In this document: in pieces, positions 15,045 through 21,841 of the stretch
Position numbering within the stretch: position 1 is the stretch's first letter
Layout: every line of letters begins with the position of its first letter
Program-made: the position numbers and the translations under genes
Source of the DNA: DASZYF01 sp035545535
GTDB lineage: Bacteria > Actinomycetota > Actinomycetes > Mycobacteriales > CAJCIY01
Direction of reading: 5' to 3'
NCBI GenBank assembly: GCA_035545535.1
Contig: DASZYF010000165.1
Coordinates: forward strand, 1-24,658
Length of the DNA: 24,658 nt
The notes under the pieces: model-generated
Databases searched by the model: none
Told to the model about the DNA's origin: nothing
The model's input: the letters and a program-made list of their open reading frames with translations, nothing else

Positions 15045-15902
15045 TCAGCACCCGTCGACGTCCTCGTCGTCCTCGTCATCGCCGTCGTCCTCGAGAACCG
15101 CGAGCTCGCCGGCATCGACCGCGGCCGCGCCCTCGAGGTCATCCTCGGTCGGCGCGTCCGCCGACAGGCCGAGCCGCCAGCTCACCCGGTGGTAGGGCGT
15201 CGGCCCGTGCGCGAGGAGCGCGGCCCGATGCTTCGCCGACGCGTAGCCCTTGTTCTCGTCCCACCCGTACTCGGGGTGGGCGGACGCGAGCTCGATCATC
15301 ATCGCGTCGCGCGTCGTCTTCGCGAGCACGCTCGCCGCGGCGACGCTCGCGCACCGCAGGTCGGCCTTGATGGAGGTGCGCACCGGCGGCCACGGCTCGA
15401 TCGTCGGCACGTCGTCGACGAGCGACAGCGGATCGGCGAGCTCGAGCTGAGCGGGATCCGAGAGGTAGTCGTGGTTGCCGTCGAGGAGCACGCCGTCGAC
15501 CGGGCGGCCGAGCTCCGCGAGCGCGCGCCGGCCGGCGAGGCGCAGCGCGGCGATGATGCCGATGCGGTCGATCTCGACCGAGCTCGCGTGCGCGACCGCC
15601 CACGCCGGGACCCAGCGCTGGATGCGCGGGACCAGGGCGGCGCGGGCCGCCGCGGTGAGCAGCTTCGAGTCGCGCAGGCCGCGCGGCGGGCGCGCCACGT
15701 CGGGCGTGACGATGACGACGCCGACCGTGACCGGGCCCGACAGCGCACCGCGGCCCACCTCGTCGGCGGCGGCGAGGGCGACCCAGCCGGCGCCGTGCAG
15801 CTCGGCTTCGAGCACCAGGCGCGGAGCGCGCCCGGGAGCACCGCGCACGCCGCCCCTCGGCCGTCCCGGCTTCTTCCGCGCGGCCGGCTGACGTGCCGTC
15901 AT
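15045..15902 (-). CDS. rnhB: Ribonuclease HII with extended termini
   Basis: RNase HII cuts the RNA strand of RNA-DNA hybrids and removes single misinserted ribonucleotides. The acidic active site is visible as AADEVGRGALSGPV (D47, E48), LLDGNHDYL (D141) and KADLRCASVAAASVLAKTTRD (from K179, with D181). The family-typical EYGWDENKGYASAKH follows. The product has 285 residues, compared with about 200-260 in relatives. The excess comes from a basic N-terminal segment (RKKPGRPRGG region) and a strongly acidic tail from about 253 to the end (DDGDDEDDEDVDG). The ATG at 15902 overlaps the stop of the upstream Nudix gene as ATGA. It converges on the acyl-CoA oxidase gene, with stops 9 nt apart. Confidence 0.95.
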   Translation of the reverse strand: MTARQPAARKKPGRPRGGVRGAPGRAPRLVLEAELHGAGWVALAAADEVGRGALSGPVTVGVVIVTPDVARPPRGLRDSKLLTAAARAALVPRIQRWVPAWAVAHASSVEIDRIGIIAALRLAGRRALAELGRPVDGVLLDGNHDYLSDPAQLELADPLSLVDDVPTIEPWPPVRTSIKADLRCASVAAASVLAKTTRDAMMIELASAHPEYGWDENKGYASAKHRAALLAHGPTPYHRVSWRLGLSADAPTEDDLEGAAAVDAGELAVLEDDGDDEDDEDVDGC

Positions 15903-16354
15903 CGCGCGGCCGTCGCAAGCACCTGCTCGACGAGGTCGGCGAGCTGCTCGGGCCACACCGGCACCGTGGCCACACGGATCTCGGCGACGCTCCACCACCG
16001 CTGCTCGGCGATGAGCAGCTCCTCCCCGGGCTCGAGGCCGCTCTCGTCGGGCGTGAACGCCGCGACGTGCGCGGCGACGTAGGACTCGTCGGCCTCGTAC
16101 TGACGCCCGTCGGCCAGGGTGAAGCACACGTAGCGCTCGAGCAGCACGCCCGAGAACGCGTCCTCGGCCAGCTCGAGCCCGGTCTCCTCGCGGATCTCGC
16201 GCACCGCGCCCTGCGTCAGCGTCTCGTGCGGGTCGAGCCGGCCACCCGGCGTGTACCAGTGACCCGAGGCCGCCTTCTGCAGCAGCACGCGGCCGTCGGC
16301 GTCGACGAGCAGCACGCGCGCGCTGCGCCCCCGTCCCGAGAGCTCCCCGACCAC
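15899..16354 (-). CDS. Nudix hydrolase (downstream member of a tandem pair)
   Basis: Nudix enzymes hydrolyse nucleoside diphosphates linked to another moiety. The Nudix box is complete: GGRLDPHETLTQGAVREI followed by REETGLEL, giving the pattern GX5EX7REUXEEXGU. The product has 151 residues, starting at a GTG at 16354 with only a weak purine-rich site before it. It lies 10 nt after a second Nudix gene and overlaps rnhB by 4 nt. The substrate is not evident; a house-cleaning role on oxidised nucleotides is possible. Confidence 0.9.
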   Translation of the reverse strand: MVGELSGRGRSARVLLVDADGRVLLQKAASGHWYTPGGRLDPHETLTQGAVREIREETGLELAEDAFSGVLLERYVCFTLADGRQYEADESYVAAHVAAFTPDESGLEPGEELLIAEQRWWSVAEIRVATVPVWPEQLADLVEQVLATAAR

Positions 16355-16364
16355 GACCCCGAAC

Positions 16365-16874
16365 CTAGGCCGGGACGCGCGGGTCTTCCTCGGAGAAGGG
16401 CAGCGCGAACGGGCCCTCCCCGGCCAGCAGGCGCGGCAGCAGCGCGCCGATGCCGCGCGGCCACACGTCGTCCGTCGTCGTGGCGAGCTCGGCGAGCGGC
16501 CACCAGCGCACGCCGAGCACCGTCGTGCGCTCCTCGTCGGTGAAGCCCGCGTGGTGCGGCGTGAACGCCGGCACCCGCACGAGGAAGAAGTCCTCGCTCT
16601 GCTCGACGACGACGTCGCTGTACGCGTGCCGCACCTGGCGGGTCAGCACCACCGGGCCGACCGCATCGCGTTCGAGCACGAGGCCCGTCTCCTCCTCGGC
16701 CTCACGCACGGCCGCGTCGGCGAGCGACTCGCCCGGATCGACGCCGCCCCCCGGCGTGAGCCACCACGTGGCGCCGGGCGAGCCCGGATCGCTGTCCTGC
16801 AGGAAGAGCACGCGCTCGGCAGGGTCGACGAGCAGCAGCCGCGCGGTCGCACGCCGGCGCAGCGGGAGCGTCAC
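16365..16874 (-). CDS. Nudix hydrolase (upstream member of a tandem pair)
   Basis: The product has 169 residues with an intact Nudix box: GGGVDPGESLADAAVREA then EEETGL. Upstream is LLLVDPAERVLFLQDSD and downstream is RWWPLAELATT; the other Nudix protein has similar VLLVDADGRVLLQ and RWWSVAEI. The two genes may therefore descend from a duplication, though the identity was not calculated. The GTG at 16874 overlaps the lepB stop as GTGA, so the gene is probably translated together with lepB. One Nudix gene is common near lepB and rnhB in actinobacteria; two is less usual in my experience. Confidence 0.9.
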   Translation of the reverse strand: MTLPLRRRATARLLLVDPAERVLFLQDSDPGSPGATWWLTPGGGVDPGESLADAAVREAEEETGLVLERDAVGPVVLTRQVRHAYSDVVVEQSEDFFLVRVPAFTPHHAGFTDEERTTVLGVRWWPLAELATTTDDVWPRGIGALLPRLLAGEGPFALPFSEEDPRVPA

Positions 16875-17893
16875 GCCGCGGCGGAGGCCTTGCGAGCGCG
16901 CGCCTTGGCGAGCTTGCGGTGCCGACGGCGACGGTTGAGCCCGACGATCGGCAGCGCACCGAGCAGGCCGGCGGCCGGTGGGGTGGCACCGGAGGTCATC
17001 GCCAGCTCTGCGATGGACGGCTTCAGCGCGCCCGTGCCCGCCGGGATGTGGCCGCTGAAGTCCTTGGGCACGCCGTGCCCGCCGAAGCGGCTGAGCGGCC
17101 AGACGGTGACGAACGCGCGGCCGACGACCGAACTGACCTTGACCGTGCCGTTGAAGCGCGAGTCGTTGGAGTCATCGCGGTGGTCGCCCATCACGAACAG
17201 CTCGCCCTTGGGCACCACCGTCTTGTTGAACGCGTGCGTGGGGTGCGGCGTCTTGATGGCCGTGTTGCCGTCGGAGTCGGTGCCGTAGGTGTAGGAGCTC
17301 TCGTCGAGCTTCACGCCGTTGACGACGACGCCGTCGCAGTCGTTCGGGTCCGCCGCGCTGACGGGCGGGCACTCGATGGTGTCGCCGCCGACGGCGATGA
17401 CCCGCTTGATGAAGTCGTGGTCGTTCGGGCTGCCCAGCCCGATGAAGGACTGGATGTCGCGCAGCACGCGCGAGATGCCGCTGGAGGGCGTGACCTCGGT
17501 GTCGGTGCGCACGTTCGGCCAGTTGTTGCCGGCCTTCTTGCCGTTGAAGACGACGATCTCGCCGCGGTGCGGGTCGCGGAAGTCGTAGACGACCTTGTTG
17601 ACCAGCACGCGGTCGCTGATCTTGAGCGTGTTCTCCATCGACCCCGAGGGGATGTAGAACGCCTGCAGGAGGAACGTCTTGATGAGCAGCGCGAGGCCCA
17701 CGGCGACGATGACGAGGATCGGCAGCTCGCGCCAGAACGAGCGGCGCGCCGCCCGCTCCTCGGCGCGGCGACGGGCCTCGGGGTCGACGGGCTCCGCCCG
17801 GGTCGTGGCCGCCGCCGGTTGCGGCTCGTCCACACGCGTGGACTCATAGGTCGGCTCGTCCGCCGGTGCGGCGGGCACGTGCGGGTCGGTCAC
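16871..17893 (-). CDS. lepB: Signal peptidase I
   Basis: Signal peptidase I removes signal peptides from exported proteins at the outer face of the membrane. The cytoplasmic N-terminal segment is long and charged. It is followed by one membrane span (LPILVIVAVGLALLI) and then the serine motif FYIPSGSMENTL (catalytic Ser85) and the lysine motif FIKRVIAVGGDTIE (Lys163). The GELFVMGDHRDDSNDSR box is typical of the family. A second short hydrophobic stretch and a very basic tail (RRRRHRKLAKARARK) close the protein. I chose the GTG at 17893 (340 residues) because GAGGAG lies 6 nt upstream. A TTG at 17947 would add 18 residues and overlap the rplS stop as TTGA, and it cannot be excluded. The gene overlaps the upstream Nudix gene by 4 nt. 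Confidence 0.93.
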   Translation of the reverse strand: MTDPHVPAAPADEPTYESTRVDEPQPAAATTRAEPVDPEARRRAEERAARRSFWRELPILVIVAVGLALLIKTFLLQAFYIPSGSMENTLKISDRVLVNKVVYDFRDPHRGEIVVFNGKKAGNNWPNVRTDTEVTPSSGISRVLRDIQSFIGLGSPNDHDFIKRVIAVGGDTIECPPVSAADPNDCDGVVVNGVKLDESSYTYGTDSDGNTAIKTPHPTHAFNKTVVPKGELFVMGDHRDDSNDSRFNGTVKVSSVVGRAFVTVWPLSRFGGHGVPKDFSGHIPAGTGALKPSIAELAMTSGATPPAAGLLGALPIVGLNRRRRHRKLAKARARKASAAA

Positions 17894-17899
17894 GCCGGA

Positions 17900-17905
17900 C
17901 TCCTC
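17900..17905 (-). promoter_or_regulatory. Ribosome binding site supporting the shorter lepB start
   Basis: GAGGAG on the minus strand with a 6-nt spacer to the GTG at 17893. No comparable site precedes the alternative TTG at 17947. Confidence 0.6.
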
Positions 17906-17943
17906 GCGGTCGCTCGGGAAAGGCTCGTGCCCCCCGTCAGCGC

Positions 17944-18300
17944 TCAACGCGCGACCGTCTCCCGGCGCTCCTTGATCTTGGCGGCCTTCCCGCGCAGGTC
18001 GCGGAGGTAGTAGAGCTTCGCGCGCCGCACGTCACCGCGGGTGACCGGCTCGATCTTCTCGATGATCGGCGTGTGCACGGGGAAGGTGCGCTCGACGCCG
18101 ACACCGAAGCTGACCTTGCGGACCGTGAACGTCTCGCGCACGCCGCCGCCCTGGCGACGGATGACGACGCCCTGGAAGACCTGGATGCGGGACCGGTTGC
18201 CCTCGACGACCCGGACGTGCACCTTGACGGTGTCACCGGGGCGGAAGTCAGGGACGTCGTCGCGCAGCGAGGCAGCGTCGAGTGCGTCGAGGGTGTTCAT
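17944..18300 (-). CDS. rplS: 50S ribosomal protein L19
   Basis: L19 sits at the 30S-50S interface of the ribosome. The 118-residue product has the usual length and the family motifs FRPGDTVKVHVRVVEG, RIQVFQGVVI, ETFTVRKVSFGVGVERTFPV, HTPIIEKIEP and RAKLYYLRDLRGKAAKIKE. The ATG at 18300 (MNTLDALDA) fits the normal N-terminus. The reading frame extends upstream without conservation. There are 91 nt to the trmD stop, enough for a separate promoter, and a promoter-like element overlaps the end of trmD. lepB follows almost immediately, as is usual in actinobacteria. Confidence 0.97.
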   Translation of the reverse strand: MNTLDALDAASLRDDVPDFRPGDTVKVHVRVVEGNRSRIQVFQGVVIRRQGGGVRETFTVRKVSFGVGVERTFPVHTPIIEKIEPVTRGDVRRAKLYYLRDLRGKAAKIKERRETVAR

Positions 18301-18391
18301 GGCGTGCGGGTCCGATCTCTCACAGGCGTGAAGGGCTGGCTCGAAACGTCGGGCAGGCGCCCCGGGCAGGGCCGGTCGGCGCGTGACCCGG

Positions 18392-19114
18392 TCATTCTGC
18401 CAGATCGGCGGGGCCCTGGCTGCCCGAGCGGTCGCCCAACAGGTCGGGGCGCCGCTCCCGCGTGCGCGAGAGGCCCTGCTCGGCCCGCCACCGCGCGACC
18501 GCCCCGTGGTCGCCGGACAGGAGCACCGGCGGGACCTCCCGGCCGCGGAAGGACGGTGGCCGCGTGTAGACCGGCCCCTCGAGGACACCCGCCGAGAAGC
18601 TGTCGTCGGTGGCGCTGTCGGCGTTGCCGAGCACGCCCGGCAGCAGCCGGGACACGGCCTCGAGGACCACCAGCGTGGCGACCTCGCCGCCCGCGAGCAC
18701 GTAGTCGCCGATGCTGATCTCGTCGTCCGCCCAGGCGTCGATCACGCGCTGGTCGATGCCCTCGTAGCGTCCGCAGCAGAACAGCAGCCAGGGCTCGGCG
18801 GCCAGCTCGGCGGCGAGCGCCTGCGTGAACGGGCGGCCGCTGGGGGTCGGCACGACGATCCGCGGGCGCGGGCCGCCCGACCCTTCCGGCCCGACGACGG
18901 CCTCCAGCGCCTCCCACCACGGCTCCGGCTTCATGACCATGCCCGGGCTGCCGCCGTACGGGGAGTCGTCCACCGTGTGGTGCACGTCGTGGGTCCAGGC
19001 CCGCAGGTCGTGCACGCGCAGGTCGACGATGCCCCGCTCCTGCGCCTTGCCCAGCAGCGCGAGGTTCGCGGCCTCGAGGTAGGCCGGGAAGATTGTCACG
19101 ACGTCGACCCGCAT
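18392..19114 (-). CDS. trmD: tRNA (guanine-N1-)-methyltransferase TrmD
   Basis: TrmD methylates G37 of tRNAs using S-adenosylmethionine and so prevents frameshifting. The trefoil-knot SPOUT fold motifs are visible: MRVDVVTIFPAYL at the start, DDSPYGGSPGMVMKPEP, CCGRYEGIDQRV, ISIGDYVLAGGE, and EGPVYTRPPSFRG with VPPVLLSGDHG. The product is 240 residues from the ATG at 19114, the start that gives the conserved N-terminus; a GTG at 19123 would add three residues. It lies 14 nt after rimM. Its last codons (ctggcagaatga) contain the promoter-like element proposed for rplS. Confidence 0.97.
   Translation of the reverse strand: MRVDVVTIFPAYLEAANLALLGKAQERGIVDLRVHDLRAWTHDVHHTVDDSPYGGSPGMVMKPEPWWEALEAVVGPEGSGGPRPRIVVPTPSGRPFTQALAAELAAEPWLLFCCGRYEGIDQRVIDAWADDEISIGDYVLAGGEVATLVVLEAVSRLLPGVLGNADSATDDSFSAGVLEGPVYTRPPSFRGREVPPVLLSGDHGAVARWRAEQGLSRTRERRPDLLGDRSGSQGPADLAE
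18394..18404 (-). promoter_or_regulatory. Promoter-like element at the trmD 3' end, ahead of rplS
   Basis: The minus strand reads TCTGGCAGAAT, matching 10 of 11 bases of the element at 20596-20606 ahead of rpsP. CAGAAT would be the -10 box, about 94 nt before the rplS start. No clear -35 is visible; the role is inferred from recurrence. Confidence 0.4.
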
Positions 19115-19128
19115 GGCAGCCACGACCG

Positions 19129-19662
19129 TCAGAGCTCGAGCAGGCCGTCGGGCGGGGTGATCGTCACCCGGCGGGCCGCGAGGTCGACCGAGGGCACGAC
19201 CTCGCGCACGAACGGCACGAGCAGCTCGCCCTCCGCCCCGCGCTCCACCGCGAGCAGGTCACCGCCGGGCGGGTGCAGCACGCCGGTCACCTCCCCCACC
19301 GGCGCTCCGTCGGCGAGCACGACCGCGAGCCCCACCAGCTGGTGGTCGTAGAACTCGTCGGGGTCGTCGAGCGGCGGGTCGTCCGTGGTGTCGGCGTGCA
19401 CGACCGTGCCGCGCAGAGCCTCGGCACCGTTGCGGTCGTCGATGCCGTCGACGGTGAGCAGCAGCGTCCCGTTGTGCCAGTGCTGGCGGGCGACGCGCAG
19501 CGGCGGGCCGGACTCGCGGTGCAGCACAGCACCTTCGGCGAAGCGCTCGTCGGGGTCGTCGGTGCGGACCTCGACGGTGATCTCGCCGCGGATGCCGTGC
19601 GGGCGGCCGAGCCGTCCGATGACGACCCACGCGTCCGGCACCGAGGTGCCGGCGGAGGTCAC
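19129..19662 (-). CDS. rimM: Ribosome maturation factor RimM
   Basis: RimM assists assembly of the 30S head around S19. The 177-residue product has the N-terminal RimM domain, opening WVVIGRLGRPHGIRGEITVE, with VDGIDDRNGAEALRGTVV later. The C-terminal PRC-barrel domain has DEFYDHQLVGLAVVLADG and PVGEVTGVLHPPGGDLLAVE, then LLVPFVREVVPSVDLAARRV. The GTG at 19662 gives the expected start but has a weak ribosome binding site. It lies 10 nt after khpA and 14 nt before trmD, in the normal order. Confidence 0.96.
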   Translation of the reverse strand: MTSAGTSVPDAWVVIGRLGRPHGIRGEITVEVRTDDPDERFAEGAVLHRESGPPLRVARQHWHNGTLLLTVDGIDDRNGAEALRGTVVHADTTDDPPLDDPDEFYDHQLVGLAVVLADGAPVGEVTGVLHPPGGDLLAVERGAEGELLVPFVREVVPSVDLAARRVTITPPDGLLEL

Positions 19663-19672
19663 GTCCGACCGC

Positions 19673-19909
19673 TCAGTCGAGGACGTCGACCCGGACGTCG
19701 TTGCCGCCGAGCGCGCCCATGACGGTGCGCAGCGCGCGGGCGGTGCGACCCGAGCGGCCGATCACCCGGCCGAGGTCGTCGGGGTTGACCCGCACCTCGA
19801 GGGTGCGGCCCCGCCGGCCCGTGCGCAGCCCGACCTGGACGTCGTCCGGGTGCTCGACGATGCCCTTGACGAGGTGCTCGAGAGCGGTCTCGAGCGGCGC
19901 GTCCGCCAT
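19673..19909 (-). CDS. khpA: KH-domain RNA-binding protein KhpA (YlqC family)
   Basis: KhpA is a one-domain RNA-binding protein that pairs with KhpB in Gram-positive bacteria. The 78-residue product begins MADAPLETALEHLVKGIVEH, has the strand VRVNPDDLGRVIG and the GxxG loop IGRSGRTARALRTV, and ends DVRVDVLD. Its ATG shares one base with the rpsP stop (TGATG). Position between rpsP and rimM is standard for the family. Confidence 0.95.
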   Translation of the reverse strand: MADAPLETALEHLVKGIVEHPDDVQVGLRTGRRGRTLEVRVNPDDLGRVIGRSGRTARALRTVMGALGGNDVRVDVLD

Positions 19910-20460
19910 CAGGCGTCAGCGGCCGTCTCGGCCTCGGCCGCGGGAGCCTCGGCGGGTGCCTCATCAGCAGCGGGAGCCTCGGCGGGTGCCTCAGCCGGGG
20001 CGTCCGCGGCGGGCGCGGCCGCCTCGGCGGGTGCCTCGGCCGGCGCCTCAGCGGGGGCCGCAGCCTTGGCGGCGGGCGCCTTCTTGGCCTTGGGCGTGGT
20101 GGCCGGCTTGTCGACGAGCCCGGCGGCCTCCTTGGCGGCGGCCTCGAACACGGCCTTCTTGTCCGCCTTCTCGGCGGCGACCTTCATGGGCGCGGGCGCG
20201 GGCTCGCCCTTGAAGGCCTGCCAGTCGCCGGTGACCTTGAAGATCGCGGTGACGGCCTCGGTGGGCTGGGCGCCGACGCCGAGCCAGTACCGGGCGCGCT
20301 CACCGTCGACGACGATCACCGACGGGTCGGACTTGGGGTGGTACTGGCCGATCGCCTCGATGACGCGGCCGTCGCGCTTGGCGCGGGCGTCGGCGACGAC
20401 GATGCGGTAGTGCGGCTCGCGCATCTTGCCGAGGCGCTGGAGCTTGATCTTGGTTGCCAT
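19909..20460 (-). CDS. rpsP: 30S ribosomal protein S16 with a long Ala/Glu/Pro tail
   Basis: S16 binds 16S rRNA early in 30S assembly. The conserved domain covers about residues 1-85: MATKIKLQRLGKMREPHYRI, ADARAKRDGRVIEAIGQYHP and WLGVGAQPTEAVTAIFK. Beyond about residue 110 the protein continues with KATTPKAKKAP-like basic sequence and then a repetitive tail of APAEAPAEA units to residue 183. Many S16 proteins stop near 80-90 residues, and actinobacterial ones often have some tail; this one is long. The tail DNA contains a perfect 24-bp direct repeat. khpA overlaps its stop by one base. Confidence 0.96.
   Translation of the reverse strand: MATKIKLQRLGKMREPHYRIVVADARAKRDGRVIEAIGQYHPKSDPSVIVVDGERARYWLGVGAQPTEAVTAIFKVTGDWQAFKGEPAPAPMKVAAEKADKKAVFEAAAKEAAGLVDKPATTPKAKKAPAAKAAAPAEAPAEAPAEAAAPAADAPAEAPAEAPAADEAPAEAPAAEAETAADA
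19940..19993. repeat. 24-bp direct repeat coding for the S16 tail
   Basis: GCGGGAGCCTCGGCGGGTGC plus CTCA occurs at 19940-19963 and 19970-19993, a period of 30 nt (ten codons). It keeps the reading frame and encodes the EAPAEAPA units, so tail length may vary by slippage. Confidence 0.75.
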
Positions 20461-20590
20461 GGTGGCGCTGGGTCTCCGGATCCGTACGTGGTCGTGCGCG
20501 GTGGCCGTCCGCGCGCCGGTGGGGTCGGGCGCGGGCTGACCGGGGGCACCGGTCCCGCGGGGTAGAGGGCCCGCGGGGCGGCGCTGCGGT

Positions 20591-20606
20591 CGCCAAGTCT
20601 GCCAGA
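20591..20606 (-). promoter_or_regulatory. Promoter-like element ahead of rpsP
   Basis: The minus strand reads TCTGGCAGACTTGGCG, with CAGACT as a possible -10 box about 136 nt before the rpsP start. It closely resembles elements ahead of rplS (TCTGGCAGAAT) and the DUF2469 gene (GGCAGACTGGGCG). No clear -35 is visible. Confidence 0.45.
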
Positions 20607-20632
20607 AGCGGCGGGGACGGGCGCCGGAACCC

Positions 20633-20662
20633 CGGCGGCGGCCGTGGGGGCGGCCGCCGCCG
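20633..20662 (-). terminator. GC-rich hairpin after the cupredoxin-like gene
   Basis: Bases 20633-20644 and 20651-20662 form a perfect 12-bp stem with a 6-nt loop (TGGGGG). It lies 23 nt beyond the stop codon of the cupredoxin-like gene and just upstream of the rpsP promoter-like element. There is no T-tract, as is common for actinobacterial terminators. Confidence 0.6.
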
Positions 20663-20685
20663 AGGGCCTCAGCGGTTCAGCCGGT

Positions 20686-21663
20686 TCAGAGGACCGTGAT
20701 CAGTCGGTGCATGCCCAGCATGATGTGCGGGGCGCCGTTGCTGGCCGCCGGCATGAAGCAGAAGAGCACGTAGCGGCCGCCCGACTGCAGGCGCAGCTTG
20801 ACGTACTCGGTGTCCTTCGGCGTGTGGAGGCCCCCGAAGGCCGCGAAGCTGAGCCACGACGGCGGCGGGCTGTTCGGGTCACCGTTGACCAGCGCGTCGA
20901 CCGCGTCCTGCTCGGTCTTGGTGGGGTCGAGGATCTGCGCCATCCCGAGCTCGTGGAGCTGGGCGCCGACGTTCGACAACCGCACCGTCTGGGTGCCCCC
21001 GTGGAACGTCCCGGCGATGCCGAAGCCGTACTCCTGCTGCTTGATGGTCGCCGTGAACCTCGGCGCCGAGCCGGTCGCGGTGTCCGGGCCGGTCGTGGTG
21101 ACCTTCGTGACGATGTCGCCGGGGCCGCCGTTGTCGTCGGCGTTGTCGAAGTAGTACGTGGAGCTCGGCTTCAGCTTGAGCGTGATCTGCGACGCGATCG
21201 CGGGGCCCGACTGGGTCGACATCGCGTCCTCGAGAGCCAGTCGCGTGACCAGGCGGTGGTAGGCCTTCGGGTCGAACTTCGGCCCGAAGATCAAGCCGAA
21301 GTCGCGGTCCGCCTTCTTGCGGTTGTAGGTCGGGTCGAGGAACCGGACGACGTTGAGGTCCCGGACGCCCTTGGCGAGCTGCTTCACGACGAAGGTGTGG
21401 TAGCCCGGCGTCATCACCTTCGGCAGGCCGGTGGTCTTCTTCCCCGACAGCCCGACGACGAAGGTCTTCGCCGCCGGAGACACGGCCGCGTAGTCATCGC
21501 TGAGGCGGTACCCGCTGGCCACGGCCGGGGTCGCCTCGGCCCGGATCGAGCGGTGCACACGGGCACCGGCGGTCGCGCTGGTCCCGGCGGCGATGGCGAC
21601 GCCGGCCACGGCGACCCCGATCCCCGCGCGCACGACGACACGCTGGGTCATGAGACGTGACAT
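20686..21663 (-). CDS. Exported cupredoxin-like (type 1 copper) domain protein
   Basis: The 325-residue product begins MSRLMTQRVVVRAGIGVAVA and continues hydrophobic to an Ala-rich stretch, a clear signal peptide. The first third (about 66-125) looks like a degenerate domain of similar type (FVVGLSGKKTTGLPKVMTPG, with YHTFVV). The C-terminal domain (about 200-325) has a cupredoxin pattern: VRLSNVGAQLHELGMAQI, a GG loop, then GGRYVLFCFMPAASNG and APHIMLGMHRLITV. H237, C302, H313 and M318 would be the four type 1 copper ligands. It may carry electrons or bind copper outside the membrane; this is inference from the ligand pattern. The ATG at 21663 is fixed by AGAGGGG 6 nt upstream. The gene separates ffh from rpsP and is followed by a hairpin, so it is probably its own transcription unit. 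Confidence 0.8.
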   Translation of the reverse strand: MSRLMTQRVVVRAGIGVAVAGVAIAAGTSATAGARVHRSIRAEATPAVASGYRLSDDYAAVSPAAKTFVVGLSGKKTTGLPKVMTPGYHTFVVKQLAKGVRDLNVVRFLDPTYNRKKADRDFGLIFGPKFDPKAYHRLVTRLALEDAMSTQSGPAIASQITLKLKPSSTYYFDNADDNGGPGDIVTKVTTTGPDTATGSAPRFTATIKQQEYGFGIAGTFHGGTQTVRLSNVGAQLHELGMAQILDPTKTEQDAVDALVNGDPNSPPPSWLSFAAFGGLHTPKDTEYVKLRLQSGGRYVLFCFMPAASNGAPHIMLGMHRLITVL

Positions 21664-21669
21664 GTAGAG

Positions 21670-21676
21670 CCCCTCT
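21670..21676 (-). promoter_or_regulatory. Ribosome binding site fixing the cupredoxin-like start
   Basis: AGAGGGG on the minus strand with a 6-nt spacer to the ATG at 21663. It places the signal peptide exactly at the N-terminus and rules out the longer frame from 21747. Confidence 0.8.
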
Positions 21677-21760
21677 GTCGATCTCCCGCCTGCGCGCCAC
21701 GCGCCGGCCGGTGCGAACCTATGGGAGACCTGTGATGAACGTGACACGTTGTCGGATGCC

Positions 21761-21776
21761 CGACACGCGCGTGTCG
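21761..21776. promoter_or_regulatory. Perfect 16-bp palindrome upstream of the cupredoxin-like gene
   Basis: CGACACGCGCGTGTCG is its own reverse complement. It lies about 100 nt before the start codon, in the 178-bp spacer after ffh. With no unpaired loop it looks more like a dimeric repressor site than a terminator. The regulator is unknown. Confidence 0.45.
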
Positions 21777-21841
21777 TCCCTCACGGTCATATCGGGTCAC
21801 GATGCTAGATCCATCGGGCCGCGATGTTCGGGACGACCGGG

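Noticed and set aside
15903..16127. N-terminal extension of RNase HII by 75 residues
   Set aside because: It lies inside the Nudix gene and is Arg/Ala-rich noise; the ATG at 15902 overlaps the Nudix stop as ATGA.
21800..21826. Overlapping 5-bp inverted repeats (CGATG/CATCG/CGATG) after ffh as a terminator
   Set aside because: The stems are short and mutually exclusive, with no T-tract; such matches are expected by chance.
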